A stretch of DNA of 64,000 nucleotides from Thiorhodococcus drewsii AZ1 (GCF_000224065.1 NZ_AFWT01000011.1:96062-160061); one strand, 5' to 3'. Positions 26,697 through 35,212 are shown, numbered from the stretch's first letter. Program-made: numbers and translations. The notes: generated from the sequence alone by a model not told the origin.

Positions 26697-27356
26697 ATGA
26701 CGGACTCTCAATCCGCCCATACCGAAGAACGTGATGTCACCAAACTGATCGGCGTAACATCCGCCAAGCTCGACGAGCTGGAAAAATACTACGATAGTTG
26801 GTCGGCCACCTACGAGAAGGATCTGACTTCCATGGGGTACAATGCCCCGCAGATTGCTGCGAAAGCCATCGAGAAGCACGGGATCGATCCGTCCCTGCCG
26901 ATTCTCGATGCCGGTTGCGGTGTCGGTTTGACCGGGCATCATCTCGGCGAGTTGGGCTTTAAATCCGTTATCGGTGTCGATTACTCCAGCAAGTCGCTGG
27001 AGCGCTCCGAGGAGCGCGGTTGTTATTCCGAACTCATCCGAGTGGATTTGAACAGGCCGCTGGATTTCCCGGACGATCATTTCGGCGCGGCCCAGTGCAT
27101 CGGAACCCTCACCTACATCGAGAACATCGACGGGCTGATGCGTGAGTTCCATCGCGTCGTCAAGCCGGGCGGGATCGTGCAGCTGAGCCACCGCGTCGAC
27201 CTCTACGACGACGACTACAAAAAGGCGCTGGCGAGTCTGACCGAAAAAAATCTCTGGGCACATGTCCATCATTCGGACCCGCATCCCTATATCCCCGGTC
27301 ACCAGGACTTCGGCGACGACCAGGCGATCATCTTCGACATCTTCCGGATCCATTGA
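26697..27356 (+). CDS. Class I SAM-dependent methyltransferase
   Basis: Soluble protein of 219 residues with an AGAAGGAGC ribosome site before the ATG. It has the UbiE/Methyltransf_11-type motifs: KYYDSWSATYEKDL at the N-terminus, motif I ILDAGCGVGLTGHHLGELG, VIGVDYSSKSLERSEE and the motif III region FHRVVKPGGIVQLSHRVDLY. The substrate is not evident. The N-terminal YDSWSATYEKDL block is common in small-molecule methyltransferases of the Williams-Beuren type. The gene follows a long AT-rich stretch and is ended by a good hairpin, so it is probably monocistronic. Confidence 0.82.
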   Translation: MTDSQSAHTEERDVTKLIGVTSAKLDELEKYYDSWSATYEKDLTSMGYNAPQIAAKAIEKHGIDPSLPILDAGCGVGLTGHHLGELGFKSVIGVDYSSKSLERSEERGCYSELIRVDLNRPLDFPDDHFGAAQCIGTLTYIENIDGLMREFHRVVKPGGIVQLSHRVDLYDDDYKKALASLTEKNLWAHVHHSDPHPYIPGHQDFGDDQAIIFDIFRIH

Positions 27357-27377
27357 TCCGAACGGGGTTCTTCCCCG

Positions 27378-27407
27378 GCACCATCCGGGCTGCGTCTCGG
27401 ATGGTGC
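27378..27407 (+). terminator. Hairpin after the methyltransferase gene
   Basis: Perfect 10-bp stem GCACCATCCG / CGGATGGTGC with a 10-base loop, starting 21 bases after the stop. Only a weak pyrimidine run follows. Confidence 0.55.
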
Positions 27408-27560
27408 GCCATCAGCGTTTCCCCCCAAGTTTCCCCTTCATGCCGAGCGGCTGGTTACAGCGGTGCATTTGAACCGGGCGATGGTTCATAGAACCCGTTG
27501 CAGAGTTTCCGCATCCCCGGTGTTTTAAAAAAAGACTTTTTGAACAGTGGCTTGCTTGGT

Positions 27561-27577
27561 TTGGCATTCGCTTTGCA
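27561..27577 (+). promoter_or_regulatory. Candidate sigma-54 promoter
   Basis: TTGGCA at 27561-27566 and TTTGCA at 27572-27577 place the invariant GG and GC exactly ten bases apart, matching the -24/-12 element of RpoN promoters. The next gene, a small lipoprotein, starts about 150 bases downstream. No enhancer-binding regulator is in the window. Confidence 0.4.
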
Positions 27578-27736
27578 TTGAATGTGGAGCGAGTGCGAGA
27601 TCGGCGGTCCCCTGTTGGCGCAGGCTGCGCTTCAAGCAGGGCTCTTGATCTTTTCAGATAGACGCCGAGATCCGCTGTGACCCTACACCCCACTGTCGTC
27701 ACACGAATGTGGCGCAATTTTGAAGGAGCGACCTTT

Positions 27737-27985
27737 ATGAAGATCATGAACATGAGCAAGACTGGATTTGCCATTCCTACGGCCATCGTGTTGGCCATGA
27801 TGCTGACGGCGTGCGGCGATACGGACGACGGTAAGGCCGAAAAGATGGGCGCCCAGATCGACCAGGCCGTTGAACAGGCCAAGAGCAAGGTCGAGGAGGC
27901 GAAGGATTCGGTGTCGAACGCCATGGAGAGGGCCGGCGACAAGATGGAGGAGGCGGGCGATCGCGTCGAGGACAAGACCGACTGA
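27737..27985 (+). CDS. Small coiled-coil lipoprotein
   Basis: Protein of 82 residues starting at the ATG at 27737, five bases from which lies an AAGGAG ribosome site. A lipoprotein signal peptide with lipobox LTAC places the acylated Cys near residue 28. The mature part is highly charged and heptad-like (KMGAQIDQAVEQAKSKVEEA, then KDSVSNAMERAGDKMEEAGD), resembling small stress-related envelope lipoproteins. It probably sits in the outer or inner membrane facing the periplasm. It precedes an HdeD-like gene on the same strand by 150 bases. A long minus-strand frame over it is a shadow. Confidence 0.7.
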   Translation: MKIMNMSKTGFAIPTAIVLAMMLTACGDTDDGKAEKMGAQIDQAVEQAKSKVEEAKDSVSNAMERAGDKMEEAGDRVEDKTD

Positions 27986-28135
27986 CCTGCGGTTCGCTTA
28001 CAAGGCTTGCGCAGGACGTCGTGACTCGATGATCCGCGTCCCGACTCCTGCGCTGTTCGCCCTCGGCGACCCACGCTTGGGTGCGTGGGGCGACCTCTCC
28101 GTTTATTCAGTACACCTCAATTTGGAGCATTCAAG

Positions 28136-28711
28136 ATGAGTCAATCCGCTATCGCCGAAGAGCTTGAGTCTCTGCCTGGAGACCTGCCTCGCAACTGGGG
28201 CGGGTTGGTGGCGCTCGGCGTCGTATCGACACTACTCGGCCTCTTCGGACTCTGGTCGGCTTTCTGGCTCACGCTTGCCGGCGTGCTGATGTTCGGCGCG
28301 CTGCTGGCGCTCGGGGGCGGTCTGCAACTGTTCGATGCCTTCAAGTGCAAGGGCTGGAAAAGTACCTTCGCGCATGGAGGCATCGCATTCATCTATCTGA
28401 TCGTCGGCGGACTGATGATCTTCGATCCGGTCGGCGCCGCCGTTGCGCTCACGCTGGTCCTGGGCGTCGCCTTGCTGACCGCCGGCTCGCTGCGATTGGT
28501 GATCGCCTTTCAACATCGCAACGAAATCGGCTGGAAGTGGGCCGCCGGAGGTGGTCTGCTCTCCATGTTGCTCGGCGCGCTGGTTCTGGTGCAGTGGCCG
28601 GTGTCCGGCGTCTGGTTGATCGGCCTGGTGATCGCCATTGAATTGCTGATCAATGGCTGGACCGCGATCTTTCTCGGCCTCGTGTTGCGGCGGGCCAAGC
28701 GTTTGGCTTGA
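28136..28711 (+). CDS. HdeD/DUF308 family membrane protein
   Basis: Inner-membrane protein of 191 residues with a polar N-terminus (MSQSAIAEELESLPGDLPRN) and six short hydrophobic helices. They show the internal DUF308 repeat pattern: ALGVVSTLLGLFGLWSAFW, FIYLIVGGLMIFDPVGAA and LLSMLLGALVLVQWPVSG. The E. coli relative HdeD is linked to acid resistance at high cell density; the biochemical role is not known. The ATG at 28136 is chosen over an upstream in-frame start because the family begins there. The DUF302 gene follows 66 bases downstream, so the two may be transcribed together. Confidence 0.85.
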   Translation: MSQSAIAEELESLPGDLPRNWGGLVALGVVSTLLGLFGLWSAFWLTLAGVLMFGALLALGGGLQLFDAFKCKGWKSTFAHGGIAFIYLIVGGLMIFDPVGAAVALTLVLGVALLTAGSLRLVIAFQHRNEIGWKWAAGGGLLSMLLGALVLVQWPVSGVWLIGLVIAIELLINGWTAIFLGLVLRRAKRLA

Positions 28712-28776
28712 GCCAGACGTGTCTTACGCAGGTCGACCGGCGAGAACGCGGTGCGACTCATATGGAGGATGAACCG

Positions 28777-29169
28777 ATGTATGGTTTTGCCATCGAAGTC
28801 GATCTTGAATTCGACGCGGCCATCGACCGCGTGATCGAGGCATTGCAGGCCGAGGGGTTCGGTGTGCTCACCGATATCGATGTTCAGGCGACGCTCAAAT
28901 CGAAGCTTGGCGTCGACAAGGGGCCCTATCGGATCCTGGGTGCCTGCAATCCACCGCTTGCCAGTCAGGCGGTGGATCTGGAGCCCGACATCGGCTTGCT
29001 GCTCCCCTGCAACGTCGTGGTACGTCAATCCGACGAGCAAAAGGTCCGTATTGCCTTCATGGACCCGAAAGCGGTATTGAATCTGGTCGATAACCCGCAG
29101 GTGGCCAGGCTCGCTTCGGATGTCCGGGACCGTCTCGACCGGGTCGTCACCGCCCTCGGCATGCTCTGA
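28777..29169 (+). CDS. DUF302 domain protein
   Basis: Cytoplasmic protein of 130 residues that is almost entirely one DUF302 domain: DAAIDRVIEALQAEGFGVLT, DIDVQATLKSKLGVD, YRILGACNPPLASQAVDLEP and LLPCNVVVRQ. The GACNPP block is diagnostic. The ATG at 28777 has a GGAGG site eight bases upstream, better than the ATG at 28762. The function is unknown; the domain often accompanies redox, sulfur or envelope-stress genes, and purple sulfur bacteria carry several copies. It follows the HdeD-like gene on the same strand. Confidence 0.85.
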   Translation: MYGFAIEVDLEFDAAIDRVIEALQAEGFGVLTDIDVQATLKSKLGVDKGPYRILGACNPPLASQAVDLEPDIGLLLPCNVVVRQSDEQKVRIAFMDPKAVLNLVDNPQVARLASDVRDRLDRVVTALGML

Positions 29170-29226
29170 GGAGCGGCGGCATTCCGGATTGGGCTGCGCG
29201 TCGTCCGGGGAGGTCGTCGCGCGTGC

Positions 29227-29721
29227 TTATTGGGCGGGCGTCAGGATGGCGTACGTCATATCGGGCATGTATCCGGTATCCATGGACGGATCGAACGGCC
29301 ACTGGGGGTCGCCCGAACGTAATTGTCCGCCGACATGAATCAACTCGCAGGCGTAGGACATCGTCGCAGAGGGTGCCGCGCCTGTCGCATGATTCGGGAC
29401 GAGGATCGTGCATGCGTCGCTCGACGCACATCCGCGCGGCTTCAAATCCTGTCGAACCCGAAGTGTGCCGCTGTCGCTCGCGGCGACAATCGCCTTGACC
29501 GCGTCGCATGCGAGGGCACCATACCCTGCGAAGTTGGCCGGGTACCCGCCATTGAATGAACTGTCGACGAATTTCAGGTCGTACAGTTCGCCTCGAATCT
29601 CCACGTTCACCACATCTGTGATCTCGCCGTTGTCGACGACGAGCGATCCCGCTTGAGCCTGGCAGGTCGCGCCAATGCATATGACCGCCATGGCCAACCC
29701 TGAAATCTTTTTAAATATCAT
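29227..29721 (-). CDS. Secreted hypothetical protein
   Basis: Protein of 164 residues if started at the ATG at 29721, which has a GGGA ribosome site and opens a signal peptide (MIFKKISGLAMAVICIGATC then QAQAGS). The frame extends to 29877, but the added part looks non-coding. The mature protein contains a short motif series NGGYPANFAGYGALACDAVK and four Cys (in ACD, GCASSD, DACTI and YACEL) that could form two disulfides in the periplasm. It ends in YMPDMTYAILTPAQ. I do not recognise a family. It is transcribed away from the ParA-SPOR operon. Confidence 0.65.
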   Translation of the reverse strand: MIFKKISGLAMAVICIGATCQAQAGSLVVDNGEITDVVNVEIRGELYDLKFVDSSFNGGYPANFAGYGALACDAVKAIVAASDSGTLRVRQDLKPRGCASSDACTILVPNHATGAAPSATMSYACELIHVGGQLRSGDPQWPFDPSMDTGYMPDMTYAILTPAQ

Positions 29722-30008
29722 ATCTATCCCGGTAATCGTGTATCGGCATGGGTTTTCTGCCCCGTTGTCGATCCCCGCTCTGTCCTTGATCCGGACGAAG
29801 AACGGACGTTCATCGATCAGGAACCCAACGCGATAAACCCCACAATTTCGACCGAAAGATGCGCTGGGTAAATGCAACCAGCATTAGGGGTAACTTATAC
29901 TCCGCAGTGAATCGTCATGCTGGCATTGCGATGATCTTTCTGCTTAATGGACCGAGCGATGTCCATGACATCTTTCAAGTTTTAGATATTTTGGATGAGA
30001 AGGGTTAT

Positions 30009-30776
30009 ATGCACACGGTATGGGTAATGAACGGCAAGGGGGGCGTCGGTAAGTCGGTGCTCCTGATGGCGCTGGCCTGGCTGTACGAGGCCATGGGCCG
30101 CCCTTTGCGTCTGGTCGATGTCGACGACAAATCCAAATTGGCGGAATTCGTAGGGGCCAGCAATGTGCTGTCTCTGCACATCGGTGCAGACGCGGAGGCC
30201 CTGCGCGCCGATCCATCGTTGGCCTACAGCTATTGGGATCAACTGGCGGCCGAGATTCTGGAGCAGGACACGGCCGTGGATTTCGGGGCCAACATGGATC
30301 GGCACATCCTGGAGTGGGCCAGCAAATCCGAGCTCGGTGAGCTGCTGACCGACAGTGGGGTCAGTATGGACATCTATGTCCCGATCACCGCCGATCCAGT
30401 CGCGGTGATGGCGGGCATCGAGGTGTTGGAGGCCACGACCAAGATCTTTCCGCAAAGTCGCCGGATTCTGGTGCTGAACCAGGTCGCCGGCTCCTTCAAT
30501 GCCTATGAGTCCACGCCCGAATTCAGCCGCATCGCGGCCATGCGGAGCGAAGGGGTCCTGGTGGTTGGCCTGGAGTCCTGCATGAGCGAGGCATGGATCG
30601 ACTTCGAGCGGCTCAAGCTTCCGCCATGGCGCATCATGGAGATGAATGCCGCCACCGTGGCGCAACAGACGGGTTTGGGCATCCTGGCCGCGAAGCGCGC
30701 GGTCGGGGATTACGCCTCCTGGCTCAAACAGTTTCAGCAGGTCTACGCGCCACTCATCGCGAAGCAAGACGACTGA
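30009..30776 (+). CDS. MinD/ParA-superfamily ATPase (TraL/StbB-like)
   Basis: A 255-residue P-loop ATPase. The ATG at 30009 is chosen because an AGAAGGG site lies just upstream and the protein starts directly with strand 1 (MHTVWVMNGKGGVGKSVLL). The deviant Walker A motif with its signature Lys (GKGGVGKS) marks the MinD/ParA superfamily. Switch regions are unusual: VDVDDKSKL and AVDFGANMD replace the ParA-type DxDPQ and DCPP. This pattern resembles the TraL/StbB ATPases of conjugative plasmids more than chromosomal Soj. It is the first gene of a four-gene operon; the next gene starts 25 bases downstream. The likely role is ATP-driven positioning or regulation of partners in the same operon. 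Confidence 0.75.
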   Translation: MHTVWVMNGKGGVGKSVLLMALAWLYEAMGRPLRLVDVDDKSKLAEFVGASNVLSLHIGADAEALRADPSLAYSYWDQLAAEILEQDTAVDFGANMDRHILEWASKSELGELLTDSGVSMDIYVPITADPVAVMAGIEVLEATTKIFPQSRRILVLNQVAGSFNAYESTPEFSRIAAMRSEGVLVVGLESCMSEAWIDFERLKLPPWRIMEMNAATVAQQTGLGILAAKRAVGDYASWLKQFQQVYAPLIAKQDD

Positions 30777-30801
30777 CGCACCGGAATCTCGAGATCCTTT
30801 T

Positions 30802-31905
30802 ATGGAACCACGCTGGCTCTCTTATCTCGACGCTCATATCGCCAGAGGGATGGTCGCGACCGAGGCGGAAAGCGCAGACACCCTAAGCTGGCTGCTGAAG
30901 CTCGAGCCCGAGCAGCGTTGGTGTCTTTTGCTGCGACGCGATCCCTGTCTGAAACGTCTGGTCGCGGACGATTATCGACGGATCTTGACCCTGATGGTCG
31001 AGCTGGAGGCCGACGCGCTGTCGGAGGCCTCCAGTTCCACGGAGCCCTGTGTCGATCCGGGATCGCTGCCGTCGTCGGAGCATCGATTCATGATCGCTTC
31101 GCCCCACCAGGAACAGGAGTCGAACCTCGGCCGACGTTCGATTGCCAGGTCCCGTACGACGCCCTGGATTCTGACGGCCTTGACGCTGGTCGGGGCGGCG
31201 GCCGGCCTCTGGCTGTTCGTTCAGCAGGAAGGGCATCGCGTGCAGGCCCTGGCGCAAACGACGGCTGCGCTGCAGGGGGATGTGGAGCGCAGACTGACGG
31301 CGTTGGATCAGGTCCAGCGGCAGGTCATCGCGGGTGTTCGGGACATCGATCGGCAGCGTCGCGCGACTCAGTCCCTATTGGCGCTTAGCGATCTGTCCGA
31401 GAAACTCGCCGCCGGACAGCCGTTTGCGTCCGAACTGACTGCGCTCGAAGCCGTTTGGAGCGAACCGGCACAACTCGATTTCCTCAAGCCACTAGCGGAG
31501 CAGGGCATCGCAACACCCGCGACCCTGGTTGCCGAGCTGATTCGGTTGAACGAGACGCTGGACCAACGTAACAGCACCCGATTCGCTCGACGCGCTCCCT
31601 ACGGAGCGACCTCGGCCTATCCTTACGCCACTTACCCCGCCTTCGCCGCAACAGGCGTCCAGCAGCAGGCACGAAACCAGGCCGGAACCAAGGCACTCGA
31701 ACAGGCGCGGGCAGGAAATTGGCAGGCGGCTATCGACACGCTGCGACAGCGTGGCGATTCGGTCTATCGGGACTGGATCGAGCGGGTAGGGCGTTGGCTC
31801 GCGACCTATCGTCAGGTTGCGGATCTGCGTCAGCGCCTTTGGTCTTGGGGAAGCGCCGATCTGGCGGTATCAACCTCGCAAACCGCGCTCAGTTTCCCTC
31901 CGTGA
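30802..31905 (+). CDS. Single-pass membrane protein with coiled coil, unknown family
   Basis: Protein of 367 residues. The N-terminal 110 residues are soluble and acidic (WLSYLDAHIARGMVATEAES; LEPEQRWCLLLRRDP). One membrane helix at about 115-135 (PWILTALTLVGAAAGLWLFV) follows. The C-terminal 230 residues should then be periplasmic, starting with a predicted coiled coil (QALAQTTAALQGDVERRLTA, then LDQVQRQVIAGVRDIDRQRR) and ending in a helical region with QARAGNWQAAIDTLRQRGDS, which looks like one TPR-type hairpin. I recognise no family. It is sandwiched between two ParA-type genes and its stop overlaps the next start by one base, so it belongs to the same machine. Confidence 0.65.
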   Translation: MEPRWLSYLDAHIARGMVATEAESADTLSWLLKLEPEQRWCLLLRRDPCLKRLVADDYRRILTLMVELEADALSEASSSTEPCVDPGSLPSSEHRFMIASPHQEQESNLGRRSIARSRTTPWILTALTLVGAAAGLWLFVQQEGHRVQALAQTTAALQGDVERRLTALDQVQRQVIAGVRDIDRQRRATQSLLALSDLSEKLAAGQPFASELTALEAVWSEPAQLDFLKPLAEQGIATPATLVAELIRLNETLDQRNSTRFARRAPYGATSAYPYATYPAFAATGVQQQARNQAGTKALEQARAGNWQAAIDTLRQRGDSVYRDWIERVGRWLATYRQVADLRQRLWSWGSADLAVSTSQTALSFPP

Positions 31906-32420
31906 TGAGCGACCTGTCCGTCACCTTGGCCATCCTGATCGGCGTGGTGGTGATGATCTGGCTCATTCGGTGGTTCCAGGTTCGCGCGCGCGCCACCTCG
32001 CCGAGACGTCCGCTCCCCCACGCCCTGGCGGCCCCGGCCGATCCGGCCATCAGCGATCACTCCAGACCGCCGATAGCCGAGCTGGGCGTTTGGCGCCCAC
32101 CTCCGCGACATCAGCTGCTGGCGCGTCAGAGCCTAATGAGGCTCGCGGCGGCCGAGCAGGCCGGTGCCCCCTCGACGGAGCAGACGCCTCGGCGAATCTT
32201 GACCGATCGATCCTATCGCCAATCCATCCGCGCGCCCGAGAGCATCGGCTCCAGTTCTCCGGGGCCGCCGGATCCGCCTGTGATCGATCGGGTCGCCATC
32301 GCACCTGCCGTCGAACCGTCGGCATCGCGGATTGGACGTAAACGCCAGGGACTGGAGAGCCTCATCACTGAATTGCCTGCAGTCACCGAGAACGATCGTC
32401 ATGACTCGAACGCTTGCTGA
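31905..32420 (+). CDS. Small single-pass membrane protein, unknown family
   Basis: Protein of 171 residues beginning with a membrane helix at about 6-25 (VTLAILIGVVVMIWLIRWFQ). A long, low-complexity cytoplasmic tail rich in Pro, Arg and Ser follows, ending in RKRQGLESLITELPAVTEND. The layout recalls anchors such as ZipA, with a helix plus Pro-rich linker plus short terminal motif, although no ZipA domain is visible. It starts within the stop of the previous gene and its 3' end overlaps the ParA-SPOR gene by 20 bases. It is probably an adaptor of the same complex. Confidence 0.6.
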   Translation: MSDLSVTLAILIGVVVMIWLIRWFQVRARATSPRRPLPHALAAPADPAISDHSRPPIAELGVWRPPPRHQLLARQSLMRLAAAEQAGAPSTEQTPRRILTDRSYRQSIRAPESIGSSSPGPPDPPVIDRVAIAPAVEPSASRIGRKRQGLESLITELPAVTENDRHDSNAC

Positions 32421-34185
32421 GCGGCAACCGACCTCACCTGAAATCATCGCCGTGGCCAGCCAGAAGGGCGGTGTCGGTAAGAGCACCACGGCCCTCAATC
32501 TGTCCATCGCGTTTGTCGCTGCCGGACACAATGTCTTACTCATGGATCTGGATCCGCAGGGCAATAGCGGCTACACCCTCATGTCCGGGATCCAGGCGAG
32601 CGGGACGGAACGCATGCTGCGCGAGGCCACGCTGACGCGCGACATGGTGACCGCCACCGAGATCCCGGATCTCTTTCTGGCGCCGGCCACTCCCGGACTG
32701 AGTGGTCTCGAAAACGATCTGGCCCAGTTCGGCGACAGTCGGACCCGTCTGCATCAGGCGCTCGCGACACTGCCCGCGCTGCCGGTTCATTTCGACCATA
32801 TCGTGATCGACTGTCCGCCCTCCGTGGGACTGCTCACCCTGAACGCACTGGCCGCCGCACATCAGATCCTGTTGCCGCTGCCCTGTGATGCCGTCTCCCT
32901 CGAAAGCCTGCCTGCGCTGCTCCAGACCATCGAGCGATTGCGCGCCGGCCTGAAGCAACCACTGCACGGTGTGCATCTGCTACTCGTCCAACGCGCCGCC
33001 TTGCGTGCTTCGGAGCAGGCGGTCGCCAGAACCCTGCGTCAGGATTATGGACATCTGGTGCTGCGGACCGAGATTCCCTACGGCGACGCCGTCCGGGAAG
33101 CCGCCGACCGTGGTCGGCCATTGTTGGCCCACAATCCGCATTGCAATGTGAGCCAAGCCTATCTGGAGCTGGCCTGCGAATGTCTGTTGGAATACGACGA
33201 GCGTCTGCAACCGGAAAACAGTTGGTCTTTTCGCGGACGTCAGGAGCGCATGGAGGTCTACCGCGACAGGATGCTCAAGCGGATCCGAGCCTGGCTCGTG
33301 GATCCCACCTCGCTGCTCTATGACGAGACCTGGGAAAGCCGGCACCTGCAGGATGCGCTGGTGCTCAATGAACTGTTCACCGTCAAGCGTCCGCCGAGAC
33401 GGGGGCGATTCCTCGCGCTGCTGTTGTTCATGCTGGCCTTGTCGGTAGGTCTCCTTCTACAACTCAGGCTGTCGGATCTGAACTGGTGGTCGAATCTGGG
33501 CGAGCCGCTTGCGCAAGAAGTCGTGCCACCGATGACGGCGAGCGAGGAACCCACCACGCGCCCGATCGAACCGACTGAATCAAAGCAGCCGGAATCTGCT
33601 GTCGCGCCCGATCGAACGATGACGATGGCCGATTCGGATCAGACGGAAGGGTTGGTCGAGTCCAAACCGTCCGAGGCACCGCTCGAATCGGATCAGGCAT
33701 CAGACCCGTTGCGGGAACCGCCACCGCCAGACCTGACAACAGATCCGCCGGTTGAGCCACAAACAGCCGAACAGAAAGAACCTGTCGACTCGGGATTATC
33801 CCTGACTGGAGAGGCGCCTCGAGACAAGGGGGCGGTGGAAAACACCGGGGAAACTGCCGAGTCCGACAGTCCAGACCAGCCAGCGGACATCCAGGAGATC
33901 ACCTTGACGCCCAGTGCCTATCGCTGGCAGGTGCAGGTCTTGGCGGGACGTTCGCTCGACAAGGTCAAGGACGACAGCCAGCGTTTTATGCGGGAATTTT
34001 CATCCATGCTGGAAGGGCGCACCCTCACCATCAGCCCGCCACGCGAGGACACTACAGCGAGCCCGTTCTATCGGTTGCGCGTCCTGGACTGGGGGACCCG
34101 AAGCGAGGCCGCAAACTGGTGCGCTCGCCTGCGCGCACGGGGTCAACAATGCTTCGTGATCGGGGCCGTCGTGGAGAATCAGTGA
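32401..34185 (+). CDS. ParA-like ATPase fused to a membrane helix and SPOR domain
   Basis: Protein of 594 residues with an unusual fusion. Residues 12-265 are a Soj/ParA ATPase with Walker A SQKGGVGKSTT (K22, K27), Walker A' LMDLDPQGNSG and Walker B IVIDCPPSVG. A basic linker of about 70 residues follows, then one membrane helix at about 336-356 (FLALLLFMLALSVGLLLQL). Next comes a 150-residue Pro/Glu/Thr-rich spacer and a C-terminal SPOR-like domain (about 507-592: RWQVQVLAG, FYRLRVLDWGTRSEAANWCA, QCFVIG). SPOR domains bind glycan strands lacking stem peptides at division sites. The topology would put ParA in the cytoplasm and SPOR in the periplasm. It is the last gene of the operon. Confidence 0.82.
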   Translation: MTRTLAERQPTSPEIIAVASQKGGVGKSTTALNLSIAFVAAGHNVLLMDLDPQGNSGYTLMSGIQASGTERMLREATLTRDMVTATEIPDLFLAPATPGLSGLENDLAQFGDSRTRLHQALATLPALPVHFDHIVIDCPPSVGLLTLNALAAAHQILLPLPCDAVSLESLPALLQTIERLRAGLKQPLHGVHLLLVQRAALRASEQAVARTLRQDYGHLVLRTEIPYGDAVREAADRGRPLLAHNPHCNVSQAYLELACECLLEYDERLQPENSWSFRGRQERMEVYRDRMLKRIRAWLVDPTSLLYDETWESRHLQDALVLNELFTVKRPPRRGRFLALLLFMLALSVGLLLQLRLSDLNWWSNLGEPLAQEVVPPMTASEEPTTRPIEPTESKQPESAVAPDRTMTMADSDQTEGLVESKPSEAPLESDQASDPLREPPPPDLTTDPPVEPQTAEQKEPVDSGLSLTGEAPRDKGAVENTGETAESDSPDQPADIQEITLTPSAYRWQVQVLAGRSLDKVKDDSQRFMREFSSMLEGRTLTISPPREDTTASPFYRLRVLDWGTRSEAANWCARLRARGQQCFVIGAVVENQ

Positions 34186-34247
34186 CCGGATTGCGCCGCC
34201 GCCATCCCGAGGCACGGGGGCGACTGGTTCCTCATCTGCGTTTCCCG

Positions 34248-35135
34248 TCATGGCATCCGTATGCGTTGCGGCCGAGACATGGACCACTGCACGGTCAGCA
34301 CACTCGAGAGCACCATAAACAAACCCACCAAAGAGGTACCGGTCATCGCCTGCCCCAACAGCACCCACCCGAGCACCACCGCTGTCAACGGACTCAGCAG
34401 ACTCAGCGAAGACACCGCCACCGAAGGCAAGCGTGCGATACCGCGAAACCACAGCGCGTAGGCCAACAAGGCGCCCGCGAGGCACAGATAGGCATAACCG
34501 GCCATCTGCGTCAGTGACAGCACCGGCAGGGGAGCGTCCGCAATCCAGGCCACCGGGGCCAGCATCAGACCACCGAGCAGCAGTTGCCAGCCAGTCAGTG
34601 CGAGCACCGGCAGATCCGGTTTCCAGCGTCGGGTGAGAAAGGTGCCCGCCGCCATGCAGGCTGCGCCCGCCAGTGCGGCAATGATTCCCACCGGCTCCCA
34701 AACGCTATTGGGCGAGAGCAACAGCACAGCCATCCCTAAGACGCCCAGGATGCTGGCCCACAGGGTCAACCGGGCTGGTGTGTGCCGGTCCAGGCTCCAG
34801 GCCAGCGCCATGACCAATAAGGGCTGAGTCGCACCCGCGACGGCCGCCAAACCGCCCGGCAGCCGATAGGCCGCAACGAACAGGAGCGCCTGAAAAACAC
34901 CGATATTCAAGGCGGCCAGCACCAGCAGTCGGAACCGGTCTCCAGGCGCGGGCACGCGTTTCATGAGCAAGACCAGCAGCAGACCGGCGGGCAGTACCCG
35001 AATCAAGGCGGCGGTGAAGGGTCGGTCTGGCGGCAGCAGTTCGGTGGTGACGATATAGGTCGACCCCCAGATGGTCGGCGCCAAGGCGGTCAGCAAGATG
35101 TCGCCCCAGACCGAGGGCGTGAGTGATTTGGGCAT
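34248..35135 (-). CDS. EamA/DMT-family exporter
   Basis: Inner-membrane protein of 295 residues with ten hydrophobic helices arranged as two EamA repeats. The first begins at LTALAPTIWGSTYIVTTELL and contains GVFQALLFVAAYRL. The second contains GTFLTRRWKPDLP, GWQLLLGGLMLAPVAW and SSLSLLSPLTAVVLGWVLLG. The family exports amino acids or metabolites; the substrate is unknown. It is divergent from a MarR-type regulator, with one palindrome six bases before its start codon, so expression is probably controlled by that regulator. Confidence 0.9.
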   Translation of the reverse strand: MPKSLTPSVWGDILLTALAPTIWGSTYIVTTELLPPDRPFTAALIRVLPAGLLLVLLMKRVPAPGDRFRLLVLAALNIGVFQALLFVAAYRLPGGLAAVAGATQPLLVMALAWSLDRHTPARLTLWASILGVLGMAVLLLSPNSVWEPVGIIAALAGAACMAAGTFLTRRWKPDLPVLALTGWQLLLGGLMLAPVAWIADAPLPVLSLTQMAGYAYLCLAGALLAYALWFRGIARLPSVAVSSLSLLSPLTAVVLGWVLLGQAMTGTSLVGLFMVLSSVLTVQWSMSRPQRIRMP

Positions 35136-35140
35136 CGAAC

Positions 35141-35158
35141 TATCTTCAATTCAAGATA
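35141..35158. promoter_or_regulatory. MarR-type operator, copy 1
   Basis: TATCTTCAATTCAAGATA, arms TATCTT / AAGATA. It lies directly upstream of the exporter start codon and closely matches copy 2, 40 bp away. Binding here should block the exporter gene. Confidence 0.55.
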
Positions 35159-35180
35159 AAATAGCAGCCTGCCGTCAAAC

Positions 35181-35198
35181 TATCTTGAAGTCAAGACA
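35181..35198. promoter_or_regulatory. MarR-type operator, copy 2
   Basis: TATCTTGAAGTCAAGACA contains the perfect inverted repeat TCTTGA-AG-TCAAGA. Its centre is 40 bp (about four helical turns) from copy 1 and 23 bp upstream of the MarR-type start codon, so it fits autorepression. Confidence 0.6.
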
Positions 35199-35212
35199 TA
35201 TGAGGGATTGCA

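Noticed and set aside
27412..28074. Minus-strand frame of 220 codons over the small lipoprotein
   Set aside because: The plus-strand lipoprotein has a ribosome site and lipobox; the antisense product is low-complexity.
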